Positions 30,601 to 37,233 of a stretch of 64,000 nucleotides of DNA are shown here, piece after piece. Position 1 is the first letter of the stretch. Each line of letters begins with the position of its first letter. Both the position numbers and the translations under genes were made by a program. Source of the DNA: Cellulomonas sp. SG140 (GTDB lineage Bacteria > Actinomycetota > Actinomycetes > Actinomycetales > Cellulomonadaceae); contig NZ_JANZLA010000009.1 in NCBI RefSeq assembly GCF_025770785.1, positions 124,001 to 188,000 of the forward strand. Reading direction: 5' to 3'. The notes under the pieces were generated by a model that did not search any database, was not told where the DNA came from, and saw only the letters and a program-made list of their open reading frames with translations.

Positions 30601-30796
30601 AACGGTGACGTTCAGCCGGGACGGCACCAGCCTGGGCACCGCGACGGTGAGCAACGGGACCGCGACGCTGACGGTGCCGGGCACGACGACGTCGACCTGG
30701 ACCGCCGGCACCTCGACGCTGACGGCGGCCTACGCGCAGACGGCGACGCTGACCGCCTCGACCAGCGCGGGCGTGACGCTGACGATCACGCCGTGA
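24647..30796 (+). CDS. Giant membrane-anchored repeat protein 3 (2049 aa)
   Basis: 2049 aa from ATG 24647. N-terminal Ig-like pair at 1-220 ('VEPGAHAPAGREATVRVHVRN', 'VRARRVAVVLSNTGDRPADVLV'), transmembrane helix at about 227-251, a Gly-rich linker at about 260-310, a Ser/Ala/Gly stretch, then about a dozen or more carboxypeptidase-regulatory-like repeats from about residue 370 to 1835 ('GTFRFNGIAPGTYVLSADLFGH', 'GAFTLTGIADGSYSLAFAATGY'), closed by two bacterial Ig-like repeats ('GGTVTFFRDGVSLGDVTV', 'GTVTFSRDGTSLGTATV'). The extended stalk would reach far from the membrane. Third and last gene of the DUF4255 operon, converging on the AbiEi gene. Confidence 0.8.
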   Translation: MSAQHPSRPTVSVAVEPGAHAPAGREATVRVHVRNLADGPRDIIVSAIGLDGAWRPRAARLVGVPADATASTDVAVGIARGALPGTYPYALAVQSQVPGGAGDGVTMVDTALVVDSPSAVVLAVEPAEATAVRARRVAVVLSNTGDRPADVLVDAVAADQLRVQLQSQVVSVPAHATVRLPARVAVHRPRLVGPRTRTTYSVSAHGDQAPAHAQAVLTARPLLSSGVLRGVAMVAVLGLWVAGVAVGLPWLSHRASQSATTAGQAAVAPAPAGTGGTGGTAAPGKAGGSTGGSGGAAGGSGGGAGGAATGVRIGGIVTAADPSGFRVEVVPASLLIGDSGPAPAGGATAPAGGASSGTASGTAADGSSSATASGDAQTAGDAVFRTVSNVVAAPAVPVSAPVDRSDLGKVAAGALALQAVGPADGARTTSSLNDGTWAFAGMSAQSNYLVTISKPGFQTQRFELTGAQAAANPLKVTMVAGAGQLSGHITGPDGPLGGVAVTITDGTNVVTTSSATQGNVGSWSVTGLSTPSTYLVTAAATRYGAQSSLVSLGPGGSSVVDLTLSHGVASLAGTVTGPDALGAIGGVGGLTVTATDGTTTRTASTVTSGQVGTFVLADLPVPSTYTVTVSGPGYASQTTQLTLGTGSSAARLDMRLDLSTGVVQGTVREPSGTGLGGAGLKLTDGVNTYKTMSTSDADGTFRFNGIAPGTYVLSADLFGHLAAFAPVTVVAGSAATADLEMTPIPGSGLLSTSVIKGRVSDARTNGQITCTNLGLDPSGKPEVCQITVTMTAPAADGSTRTITVTSAPDLEYVIPAPGDTGLLPGLYTLTVSVPGYEPGTVKVKVPMGQTVEAAQVALYPSPSVVGTILTRVGAVPAGTCVIARPTGSTTPLGPCAVSTAPDGSVTCTITGGAKCAGTKPDGSYALERLGSGQFDVSVQPGDDEYLPVAPVSIVLSPGDVRRYDATMDRLARVAVSVLSDSGTSSLVPAPGAVVTAVRVSSGTYTPPTTPWTTGTDGQVTVTHLPAGSYRFDVTWTTVPPGATSAVQLKASSPVLTVGNNQEIATQVVLTRPRNAFSGTVVTQLSSSAFTPVGGATVQLTGVTGYSGLVPVTTSVQVTTAADGTFQVVASPADVTSSSQVYFPVVTDQLDVTVSYTGSPAPYRTLIRSSITIADLSSPLVLEPTGRHFDGTITFTGAPAPTDAELASTTFTVVQAPPGASNAGLQAVVSGTPGQGTLVWSDPSQPTDPAGGTLVRPGTYRVTASLPGFDSRTLTFTVPVLPTAYPTVAFDLPRYGNLTVAVVTGPAPGTPVQDPVVTLIRPGSANVTLTAIPGTSSVSFGQLPSGTYQVLVQAAGFEFDTFSVTVAAGQVDPIPVTVTKLGSIGGTVSVQRSSGVTATLAGVLVRAAQAGGQTFTATSDAAGAYRITGTTTTQGLSAGTWNVTILAAGYSFADGSTSVTVTVGAGADVTQDLLLKANPVDLRLTVYDPSDPTSTAVNALDVALIGVDGTKTQDCTTSTSTTCPVPAPTGGLYVFTGNDPGTYTVAINGGGFAPLTVNITLAAGEPTILSLPIAVRSNTVTGTVSGQAGAAAPVALDGATVQLKDSGGTVLKQTTTAAGAFTLTGIADGSYSLAFAATGYGSTTRAVTLSGGQLYSADIVLYTVSRQVTVTVTSPEGFDLTGALVSLVPNPPSGGLALAAQPAVRTGTSTFATTFNQVPPGAWTATVSGPAGHVGTYTAAVAATDTAVTVTVDELRIRVTATSATSGAPSMPFTITRSNGTASGTTVYSGTAGIDTGAEVIYVDRTSNYTVTPNVTGWQVSPTSAAVSTTDPSVSEVTTAFALSKSASTTTLAVSPTTISPGDTLTLTATVSPASGSASGLTGGTVTFFRDGVSLGDVTVSSSGGTRTAVLTPSTTGWAGGSTTFTAQFNGTATFASSTSAGVAVTVRYASTTALTSDTSTFKAGTAQPIVLTATVTGGTGTVGAGTVTFSRDGTSLGTATVSNGTATLTVPGTTTSTWTAGTSTLTAAYAQTATLTASTSAGVTLTITP

Positions 30797-30887
30797 CCGC
30801 GGTGCTCGGCGCCCCGGCCTCTGGTGCGCATGCCGCCTCCCAGACTGCGCGACCGTCCTTGTAGACGCGTTCGTTGCCGCTGCTCAT
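30786..30887 (-). pseudogene. 33-codon ORF in the position of an AbiEii toxin gene; possible remnant
   Basis: A short frame starts at the ATG complementary to 30885-30887, overlapping the AbiEi stop by ATGA, exactly where a type IV toxin gene would begin. It encodes only 33 residues (MSSGNERVYKDGRAVWEAAC and a short Ala-rich tail) and runs 11 bp into the 3' end of the giant gene. No nucleotidyltransferase motif (GGTxxS) is present. It may be a truncated toxin gene or a chance frame. Confidence 0.3.
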
Positions 30888-31765
30888 GCGGAGGCTTCCC
30901 GAGCAGAGGACTCCACCGGTTTGCCTGCATTCAGCACGGCGAGCGCGATCTGCGGGGTGAGGGCGGTCTTCATGCTGCTCGACTGGTTCAGCAGCGTGAC
31001 GAGGGAAGCCATGTCCGGCGTGGGCATCGCGTCGGCCAGGCGAGTGATTGCGGCCAGTCCGCCGGCATGGAGAAGCTGCTGCCCGACCGGGCTGTTGACC
31101 AGCTGCCGTTGCAGCGCCTGGGAAGACAGGCCCTGCAGATCCAGCAGGCGCTCGCTGAGCTCGACCCCGTCGCGGTCGCCGTATCGGTGCGCCAGAGGCT
31201 GCAGGTAGGCCGACAGGCGGTCGCGGTCGACCAGTCCACGACGCACCCCGTCCGCGACGACGGTGGCGACGTGGTCCAGGTCGGTGCCGTCGCGCAGCAG
31301 GTCCGCGACGGCGCGCTCGACCGTCGTCGTCGGCAGGCCGTCCACCAGCGTGACGTCCGCGGGGGTCAGGTCGGCTCGGTGCAGACGCACACCGCGCCGT
31401 GTCTGGCGGCGGGTCGTCAGCGTCAGCTCGGGGATGTCGTGCAGCAGGTCCCCCAGGCCGTAGAGGTTGGCTGCCGAGGTGTGCGAGACGACCCCGCTGC
31501 CGATCGGGTCCCCGAGTCGCTCCTCGGCGGTGCGGGTGGGGTCGAGCGCGAGCCACGCGGCACGAAGCCGGCGGTGCTCGTCCGCCTGCGACGCGCTCAC
31601 CGCGTAGACGCCGTGCTCGAGTCGCTCGAGCAGACCCTGGTCGGCGAGGCGAGCCAGCCGGTAGCGGGGCACGCCTTCACGCTCGGCCTGGCCGGCGGTC
31701 AGCAGGCCCCATTGGCCGGAGCTCAGCTGCGCCACGCGCGCAAGCACCACAGCGACTCGCTCCAC
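30884..31765 (-). CDS. AbiEi-type antitoxin-like protein (orphan)
   Basis: 293 aa from GTG 31765. N-terminal winged-helix region 'LLTAGQAEREGVPRYRLARLADQGLLERLEHGVYAVS' is the AbiEi antitoxin HTH domain; 'LGDPIGSGVVSHTSAANLYGLGDLLHDIPELTLTTRRQTRRGVRLHRADLTPADVTLVDGLPTTTVERAVADLL' is the following conserved core. Such proteins repress their own promoter through inverted repeats and neutralise an AbiEii nucleotidyltransferase, but no full toxin gene follows. The start has no ribosome site and lies 6 nt after a TACTAT -10-like element, so a leaderless mRNA is likely. Less GC-biased than neighbours. Confidence 0.82.
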   Translation of the reverse strand: MERVAVVLARVAQLSSGQWGLLTAGQAEREGVPRYRLARLADQGLLERLEHGVYAVSASQADEHRRLRAAWLALDPTRTAEERLGDPIGSGVVSHTSAANLYGLGDLLHDIPELTLTTRRQTRRGVRLHRADLTPADVTLVDGLPTTTVERAVADLLRDGTDLDHVATVVADGVRRGLVDRDRLSAYLQPLAHRYGDRDGVELSERLLDLQGLSSQALQRQLVNSPVGQQLLHAGGLAAITRLADAMPTPDMASLVTLLNQSSSMKTALTPQIALAVLNAGKPVESSAREASA

Positions 31766-31766
31766 G

Positions 31767-31800
31767 CTGCAATAGTAGCGAAAAGCGGCAACTATTGCAG
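31767..31800. promoter_or_regulatory. Inverted-repeat operator/promoter of the AbiEi gene
   Basis: A perfect 10-bp inverted repeat, CTGCAATAGT (31767-31776) and ACTATTGCAG (31791-31800), 14 nt apart. On the minus strand it contains TACTAT six nt before GTG 31765, so a bound protein would cover the -10. AbiEi proteins are known to autoregulate through such repeats. Confidence 0.65.
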
Positions 31801-31802
31801 TG

Positions 31803-31901
31803 ATGGATCGTTTCGCCGAAGAGATCGATGCTGCATCCGTAGCGTCCCGCGCAACTATCGCAGCACTCCGTTTGACGCACCGCTGCGCAGCCGACAGCTG
31901 A
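31803..31901 (+). pseudogene. 32-codon ORF divergent from the AbiEi gene, possible truncated gene start
   Basis: ATG 31803 lies directly after the AbiEi inverted repeat and opens a frame of 32 residues beginning MDRFAEEIDAASVASRATIA, then stops at 31901. The composition looks protein-like, and the frame may be the 5' remnant of a gene lost when the neighbouring structural operon arrived. No family recognised. Confidence 0.25.
31830..31864. repeat. Degenerate second copy of the AbiEi operator region
   Basis: GCTGCA, GTAGCG and GCAACTAT.GCAG occur in the same order and nearly the same spacing as in 31766-31800 (26 of 35 aligned positions equal, one gap). It may be a second binding site or a decayed duplication. 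Confidence 0.5.
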
Positions 31902-31946
31902 CCGCCTCGTCTCCACGCGGGCCCCTGGCCTTGTAGGTCCCGTGGG

Positions 31947-32525
31947 TCAGTAGTGCGTGCTGACCCACCACGCGATGCCGCCGATCGCCGCCATCGCCAG
32001 GTACCACCACCACGGGAAGCGCACCTTGGGCTGCTCGCGCGGCACCACCACGGGCACCACCACCACGGGCTCGGGCACCGGCAGCGGCACCGGGACGGGT
32101 GGCGGCGGCGGCACCATGTCGGCCCCGCAGCGCACGCAGACCACGGCCGACGGCAGGTTCAGCTCCTCGCACTCCGGGCACGGCACGGTGGCCAGCAGCA
32201 TCGCGCCGGACGCGCCGGGCGAGCGCCGTCGGGCGTCGTCGGGACCGTCCTGCGGCGGGACGGTGCGGTCCTGCGGGCGGGCCCAGAACAGCGGGTAGTC
32301 GCACGTCGGGCAGAAGTCGTCGGCGTCGCGCCGGGCCAGCGCGACGGTGGAGGCCGTCCCGCACTCCGGGCAGACGATGGTCACCTCGGCCGGCGCGGGA
32401 GCCGCCACCGGCGCCGGGGCAGCCCCACCGAGCGCGGGCGTGCGGACCACGGCCGTCGGGGCCGTCTCCGGCCGCAGCGGCCCCGTCGGCGCCTGGAACG
32501 CCGGCACGCGGACGGGCTCAGCCAC
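31947..32525 (-). CDS. Tail-anchored double zinc-ribbon protein, last gene of the structural operon
   Basis: 192 aa from GTG 32525, chosen because GAGGGAGG lies 5 nt upstream; this overlaps the preceding stop by 8 nt. Two zinc ribbons are visible: C52-P-E-C55 with C72-P-T-C75, and C116-P-E-C119 with C130-V-R-C133. A Pro/Val-rich spacer follows, then a single C-terminal hydrophobic helix at about 172-188 (WWWYLAMAAIGGIAWWV). A cytoplasmic soluble part with a membrane-inserted tail is the obvious topology. No name is known to me. Being in the structural operon, it is a candidate link between particle and membrane. Confidence 0.8.
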   Translation of the reverse strand: MAEPVRVPAFQAPTGPLRPETAPTAVVRTPALGGAAPAPVAAPAPAEVTIVCPECGTASTVALARRDADDFCPTCDYPLFWARPQDRTVPPQDGPDDARRRSPGASGAMLLATVPCPECEELNLPSAVVCVRCGADMVPPPPPVPVPLPVPEPVVVVPVVVPREQPKVRFPWWWYLAMAAIGGIAWWVSTHY

Positions 32526-33060
32526 GTCGGCCTCCCTCGGCACGCGCGGCCGACCAGATGTCCCGGTCCCCCACCCACAGCTGCGCGCGCACGTGCGCGG
32601 GCACGTGGTCGGCGATCAGCGCGACGAAGTCGGCGTCGTCCAGCCCTCCGGTGGACTGGACGTGCATCACCACCCAGGCGTGATCGGCCGGCGCATCGCC
32701 CTCCCGCCACACGCCGCCGCCGTCCTCCACCAGGGCCGGGCCGCCGCTGAACAGCTCGAGGAAGCTCTGCAGGGCGCCGGGCGTGCCACGCCGCCGCATG
32801 GTGCGCGCCGCCGTGGTGACCAGGCGTCGCTGGGTCAGCTCCGGCAGGCCGGGGTCGATGCCGTCCAGGCCGATCCAGTCGGCCATCCAGCGCACCATCG
32901 CCGGCGGCGCCACCGTCGGGTCGGCCAGGTGGGGCAGGTTGTCGCCGTGCGCCAGCAGCGTGCCGGCCTCGGCCTGGAAGATCGAGACGAACCGCGCGAA
33001 GAACTCGTCGCTGACCATGCCGACCGGCAGCTGGTCCAGCAGCCACGTGTCGCGGGTCAT
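32518..33060 (-). CDS. Phage tail protein I-like baseplate component (Afp12-region equivalent)
   Basis: 180 aa from ATG 33060, overlapping the previous stop (ATGA). 'WLLDQLPVGMVSDEFFARFVSIFQAEAGTLLAHGDNLPHLADPTVAPPAMVRWMADWIG' and 'LVTTAARTMRRRGTPGALQSFLELFSGG' match the P2 gpI-like tail protein family used in eCIS baseplates. It would join the J-like wedge protein encoded immediately upstream. Soluble, assembled into the baseplate. Confidence 0.85.
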   Translation of the reverse strand: MTRDTWLLDQLPVGMVSDEFFARFVSIFQAEAGTLLAHGDNLPHLADPTVAPPAMVRWMADWIGLDGIDPGLPELTQRRLVTTAARTMRRRGTPGALQSFLELFSGGPALVEDGGGVWREGDAPADHAWVVMHVQSTGGLDDADFVALIADHVPAHVRAQLWVGDRDIWSAARAEGGRRG

Positions 33061-35006
33061 CGGACCACCACCCGGTGCTCGGCGGACAGGAACAGCGTGT
33101 GGGGCTCGGGGTGCAGCACGTCGCGACCGCTGCCCAGGCGCCGGCCGGTGCGCAGGTCGTACTCGAACAGCTGCACCTCCTCGACCCGCTCCACCCCCTC
33201 GACCGCCTCGAGCAGCTGGGCGATCTCGGCCGCGGTGATGTCCTGGTCGAACGGCCACCCGGTGCCGGTCGGCCCGCCGGTCAGCGGGTTGACGTACCGG
33301 TCCACCACGGCGAGCACCCGCTGGCGCACCAGCGCAACCGGCCGCCCGGGCAGCGCCCTGACCAGGGCCGCCACGCTGACGCCCTGGTAGAAGGGCGTGC
33401 CGATCTCGACGGCCACACCGACGCAGCGGCGCTCCTCGAGCACGTCGGCGATCGCGTGAAGCAGCGGCTCGGACAGCGCGAAGTCGTCGATCTTGTGGGT
33501 GCGCGGGTCGGTGCGCACCTGCGGCACCACCAGCACGCGCACGGCACCGTTCTCGGTCGCGGTGCCCGGCAGGCATCGGGCGCGCGCCACCTCGACGGAG
33601 GTCTCGCGCGTCAGCCGCTCGTAGTCCCCGGCGGTGACGGCCCGCTGCCCGGTGCGCAGCGACAGGGGCCCGCGCACCTTCGCCTCGTCCACCGTCTCCG
33701 CGTCGACGCCGCCGGCGGCGGGCACCAGGTTCACCACGCTGGCGACGAGCGGCAGCGTGGACCGCAGCTCGGTCAGCGTGCGGGCGCCGACGTTCCCCGC
33801 CGCACCGCCGCCGTGCCGGTAGCCCGTCACCTGCACCAGGGCACCGTCCGGCGGGATCGCGCCGTGCTGGCGCACCGACCCGTCGGGGTACCGCACCCGC
33901 GGCCCGAACCGCACCACGCCGGTGGACGACTCCCACACCACGTGCCGGTCCGCCGGCCCGGACTCGGAGAAGTCGGCCACCTCGGTCCAGTCTTCGGCGC
34001 CGACCGTCGTCACCACCCGCACGTGCTCGCCGTCGCGCCGCGCGGCCACTGGCACCGACGCGACGCGGAACTGCTGCGCCGGCACGCCGACCGACCGGCC
34101 CAGGTTCTCCGGCCCCACCGTCATCGCGTGCTCGGCCGGCACCGTCAGGCCCACCACCTCGGCCCGCACCGACTGCAGCCGCGGCGACGCCTGGTACGTC
34201 GGCTGCCCGGGTGCCGGGCGCACCAGGCGCACCCGCAGCCAGTACGCCGTCGTGCCCGCGAGCATCAGCGCGGCGTGCGCCTGCGGCACCAGCAGCACGA
34301 TCTGCCCGTCGCGGTTCAGCCCGCCCGTGGTGTCCTGCTGCACGCGCACCGGCGTCCACGCCTCACCCGTCCACACGTCCCACGCCAGCGGCGGGTTGGT
34401 GGGGTCGACGCCGATGCCCTGCGCGGACGCCTGGACCGTCAGCCGCAGCGCCGCGCCGGCCAGGGACTCGGCGAAGCCGAACAGGGTCGCGTCACCGGGC
34501 TCGAGCGGGTCGGAGACGAAGCAGGTCACGGCGCTGCCGGGGTAGGTCAGGTCCTCCCAGGCGTCCACCGTCTGCTCGCCGCGGGCCCGTGCCGAGTGCG
34601 CGGCGACCATCCGCGGCGGGCTGACCACCGCCTCGTGCTCGGTGGAGAACACCACGGCGTCCACCGCACTCGTGGACGTGGTCACCTCGGTGCCGGCCGG
34701 GATGGTCAGCGGCCGCTCGGACGGCGCCGAGAGCCAGAACGTCACGTCGGTCCGGGCCACCGACGGCGGGAACGGTTCGATGCCGGCGAGGTTGAGGAAG
34801 TGCACGTACAGCCGCTCGGGCACCTGGTTCACCCGGAACAGCACCATCTCGCTCATCCACGCGAACAGCTCGATCAGCGCGACGCCCGGGTCGGACACGT
34901 TGTGGTTGGTCCACTCGGGGGTGAACCGCGGGATCAGCCGCTTGGTCTCGTCGACGATGTCCTGGAAGGACCGGTCGTCGAGGTTCGGAGGGGGGATCGG
35001 CGGCAT
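33057..35006 (-). CDS. Putative baseplate assembly protein (gpJ-like, Afp11/Pvc11 equivalent)
   Basis: 649 aa from ATG 35006. Opening 'PPNLDDRSFQDIVDETKRLIPRFTPEWTNHNVSDPGVALIELFAWMSEMVLFRVNQVPERLYVHFLNLAGI' is the diagnostic start of this family; 'YRHGGGAAGNVGARTLTELRS', 'LRTGQRAVTAGDYERLTRETS' and 'VARARCLPG' are the J-like core. The protein forms baseplate wedges that surround the spike hub. Overlaps gp25 by 1 nt and the tail-I gene by 4 nt. Confidence 0.93.
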   Translation of the reverse strand: MPPIPPPNLDDRSFQDIVDETKRLIPRFTPEWTNHNVSDPGVALIELFAWMSEMVLFRVNQVPERLYVHFLNLAGIEPFPPSVARTDVTFWLSAPSERPLTIPAGTEVTTSTSAVDAVVFSTEHEAVVSPPRMVAAHSARARGEQTVDAWEDLTYPGSAVTCFVSDPLEPGDATLFGFAESLAGAALRLTVQASAQGIGVDPTNPPLAWDVWTGEAWTPVRVQQDTTGGLNRDGQIVLLVPQAHAALMLAGTTAYWLRVRLVRPAPGQPTYQASPRLQSVRAEVVGLTVPAEHAMTVGPENLGRSVGVPAQQFRVASVPVAARRDGEHVRVVTTVGAEDWTEVADFSESGPADRHVVWESSTGVVRFGPRVRYPDGSVRQHGAIPPDGALVQVTGYRHGGGAAGNVGARTLTELRSTLPLVASVVNLVPAAGGVDAETVDEAKVRGPLSLRTGQRAVTAGDYERLTRETSVEVARARCLPGTATENGAVRVLVVPQVRTDPRTHKIDDFALSEPLLHAIADVLEERRCVGVAVEIGTPFYQGVSVAALVRALPGRPVALVRQRVLAVVDRYVNPLTGGPTGTGWPFDQDITAAEIAQLLEAVEGVERVEEVQLFEYDLRTGRRLGSGRDVLHPEPHTLFLSAEHRVVVR

Positions 35007-35443
35007 CAGGAGTCCTCACGCGGGATCACGTAGAAGGGGTAGACGAGGTTGCGGCGGTCGTTCGTCGCACGGACCCGGTAGCGGATGGCGATGCGGACCA
35101 GGCCGCCGTCGTCCTCGTCCTGCACCGGCTCGACGTCCTCCACCTCGACGCGCGGCTCCCACTGGGCGAGGGCGTCCCGCACCGCCTCGGCGATCAGGCC
35201 GAGCAGGTTCGCGTTGACCGGCTCGAACAGCAGGTCCCAGATGCGGCAGCCGAACTGGGGTCGCATCACGCGCTCGCCGGGGGCGGTCAGCAGCACCACG
35301 CGGATGGACCGGTCGAGGTCCTCCGGGCCCTGGGTGAGCCGGATCGCGCCGCGGTGGTCCACCTCGAGGGGCCAGCTGAACCCGCGCCCGATGAACGACG
35401 CGTCGGGGACGGCCTGCGTGGGGTCAGGGATCGAGAGGCTCAT
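35006..35443 (-). CDS. gp25/gpW-like baseplate protein
   Basis: 145 aa. 'GRGFSWPLEVDHRGAIRLTQGPEDLDRSIRVVLLTAPGERVMRPQFGCRIWDLLFEPVN' is the gp25-like lysozyme-fold signature (the family keeps an EPR-type core but not lysozyme activity). In T4, Afp and T6SS the protein joins sheath and baseplate. Its stop overlaps the J-like gene and its start overlaps the stop of the VgrG-like gene at 35443. Confidence 0.95.
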   Translation of the reverse strand: MSLSIPDPTQAVPDASFIGRGFSWPLEVDHRGAIRLTQGPEDLDRSIRVVLLTAPGERVMRPQFGCRIWDLLFEPVNANLLGLIAEAVRDALAQWEPRVEVEDVEPVQDEDDGGLVRIAIRYRVRATNDRRNLVYPFYVIPREDS

Positions 35444-37233
35444 CAGTTGATCTGCACCATCGATCCCTTGACGGCGGTGATGCCGGAGGACTGCAGCGTG
35501 GCGGTCCCGTCGGCCTTCAGGTCCACCTCGGGGGCGGAGGCGGCCACCTTCGCGGTGCCCTTGGCGGTCACCTGGACGCCCTCGAGCGTGAGGTCCTGGG
35601 TCGCCTTGATGGAGATGGTCGTGCCGGACAGCGTGATGGCGCCGTTGCCGTCGAGCTTGATGGACGACGAGCCCGAGGCGATGGTCAGCGGCACGCCGTC
35701 GGGCAGCGTCAGGTCGGCCTTGTCCTTGCCGATCCGGAGCCGCGCCTCACCGCCCGCGAGCGCGAGCCGGATGTGCTGGGTGTCGGGGCCCGTCCCGTCG
35801 GCCAGCTCGACGACGTGACCCAGCCGGGACGTCAGCGTGCGGTGCGCCACCGCGCCGTCGGCCACCAGGCTGGTCGGGATCTTGTCCTTGGTGCCGAACA
35901 GCCCGCCGAGCACCACGGGCCGGCGCACGTCGCCGCCCTCGAAGCCGACCAGCACCTCGTCGCCGACCTCGGGCAGGAACACCATGCCCCGGTCGGCACC
36001 GCCGCCGAGCACCGCCAGCCGGGCCCACTGCGACTCGATGGTGCTGTCCAGGCCGGGCAGCGACACCTTGACCCGGCCTGCTGCCTGCGGGTCCTGGTCG
36101 ATGGCGGAGACCAGTCCCACTACCAGCCCGTCGTGCGTGAAGCTCGACCCGTTCCCCGTCGCGATCGTCGGTGCGACGAGCGTGCCCGGCTCCCGGTCCC
36201 CCGCGACGAAGCTGGTGTGGAACCCGGCCGGCCGGTAGGTGTGCTCCACCTCGCGCACGTAGTACGTGCCGGAGGACGGACCGCCGTCGCGGACCTGCAC
36301 CAGCACCCCGGGTCGCAGCGTCGGCGTGATCTCGCAGCGTCCCCGGGCCAGCACCGCGCCGTTCAGCCGGCCGACGGCCTTGGCCAGCGCCTCGGCGTCC
36401 GACTGGTCCACCGGCCCGGCCTGCGCGTCCAGCACGGTCGCCGCCGCCAGCCCGGAGGTCGGCGCCAGGGACCCCAGCCCGTCCGGCACGGCCGACCGGC
36501 TGGTCTGCGCGTCGCCCACCACCTCGGTCTTCTTCAGGTGGTCCCAGCCGCGCACCCGCACCGAGCTGGGCGCATCGGCGTACACCCGGGCGGAGAACTC
36601 CCGCAGGCTGTCGCCCACGGTGAGCCGCACGGCTGCCGACCCGGTCCCGTCCGGCAGGGCCCACGCCCGGAACGTCGAACCGTCCATCTCCCAGTCCAGC
36701 CCGTTGCGCCGGCACAGCTCGTCGACGAAGGCGAGGTCGGTGTCGGTCTGCAGCGTGTACTCCAGCACCGCGGAGGTGGCCGTCACGGACGGGCTCGCGC
36801 CGGCGGCGCGCACCACCTTCTCGACGATCTGCGAGGCGGTGACCTTGAGGTACGTCGCCGCCCGGGCCGACCGGCTCAGCTCGAAGGCCAGGTCCTCCGC
36901 GACGACGTGCAGCTCCGGCTGGCCCCCGTCGCGGTGCTCCACCCCGGTGGACGTCACCTTGCCCTGGAACACCACGGTCGCGGTGGCACCCTGCTCGACG
37001 CCCTTGGCGGTGACCCGCACCGGCGTGCCGACCTTGAGCTTGCTCGCCTGCGCGAGCGTGTAGCCGGGGTCGACGAACCGCATGGTGCAGCGCCCGATGG
37101 TGCGGACGGCGCGCCGCACGCGCAGCTCGACCAGCGCGTTGCTCCAGGCGGCGGGCAGCTCGGTGCCGTTGGCGGCGACCACCGGGGCCAGCGCCATGCC
37201 GTCGGAGGCGAGGGGGGCGACGGACACGCTCAC
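35443..37233 (-). CDS. VgrG-like spike protein (gpD/gpV fusion, Afp8/Pvc8 equivalent)
   Basis: 596 aa from GTG 37233 (GTGA overlap with the LysM stop). The N-terminal half is a gpD/gp27-like hub ('VELRVRRAVRTIGRCTMRFVDPGYTLAQASKLKVGTPV', 'FVDELCRRNGLDWEMDGSTFRAWA', 'YYVREVEHTYRPAGFHTSF'). Then an OB-fold ('GLVVGLVSAIDQDPQAAGRVKVSLPGL', 'WARLAVLGGGADRGMVFLPEVGDEVLVGFEGGDVRRPVVLGGLF') and a C-terminal repetitive beta-helix needle ('KLDGNGAITLSGTTISIKATQDLTLEGVQV'). Forms the trimeric central spike; the PAAR-like protein would cap it. Confidence 0.94.
   Translation of the reverse strand: MSVSVAPLASDGMALAPVVAANGTELPAAWSNALVELRVRRAVRTIGRCTMRFVDPGYTLAQASKLKVGTPVRVTAKGVEQGATATVVFQGKVTSTGVEHRDGGQPELHVVAEDLAFELSRSARAATYLKVTASQIVEKVVRAAGASPSVTATSAVLEYTLQTDTDLAFVDELCRRNGLDWEMDGSTFRAWALPDGTGSAAVRLTVGDSLREFSARVYADAPSSVRVRGWDHLKKTEVVGDAQTSRSAVPDGLGSLAPTSGLAAATVLDAQAGPVDQSDAEALAKAVGRLNGAVLARGRCEITPTLRPGVLVQVRDGGPSSGTYYVREVEHTYRPAGFHTSFVAGDREPGTLVAPTIATGNGSSFTHDGLVVGLVSAIDQDPQAAGRVKVSLPGLDSTIESQWARLAVLGGGADRGMVFLPEVGDEVLVGFEGGDVRRPVVLGGLFGTKDKIPTSLVADGAVAHRTLTSRLGHVVELADGTGPDTQHIRLALAGGEARLRIGKDKADLTLPDGVPLTIASGSSSIKLDGNGAITLSGTTISIKATQDLTLEGVQVTAKGTAKVAASAPEVDLKADGTATLQSSGITAVKGSMVQIN

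Noticed and set aside
19802..30796. Repeat blocks as CRISPR or DNA satellite
   Set aside because: The repetition is at protein level (beta-sandwich domains) with diverged DNA; there are no regular spacers.
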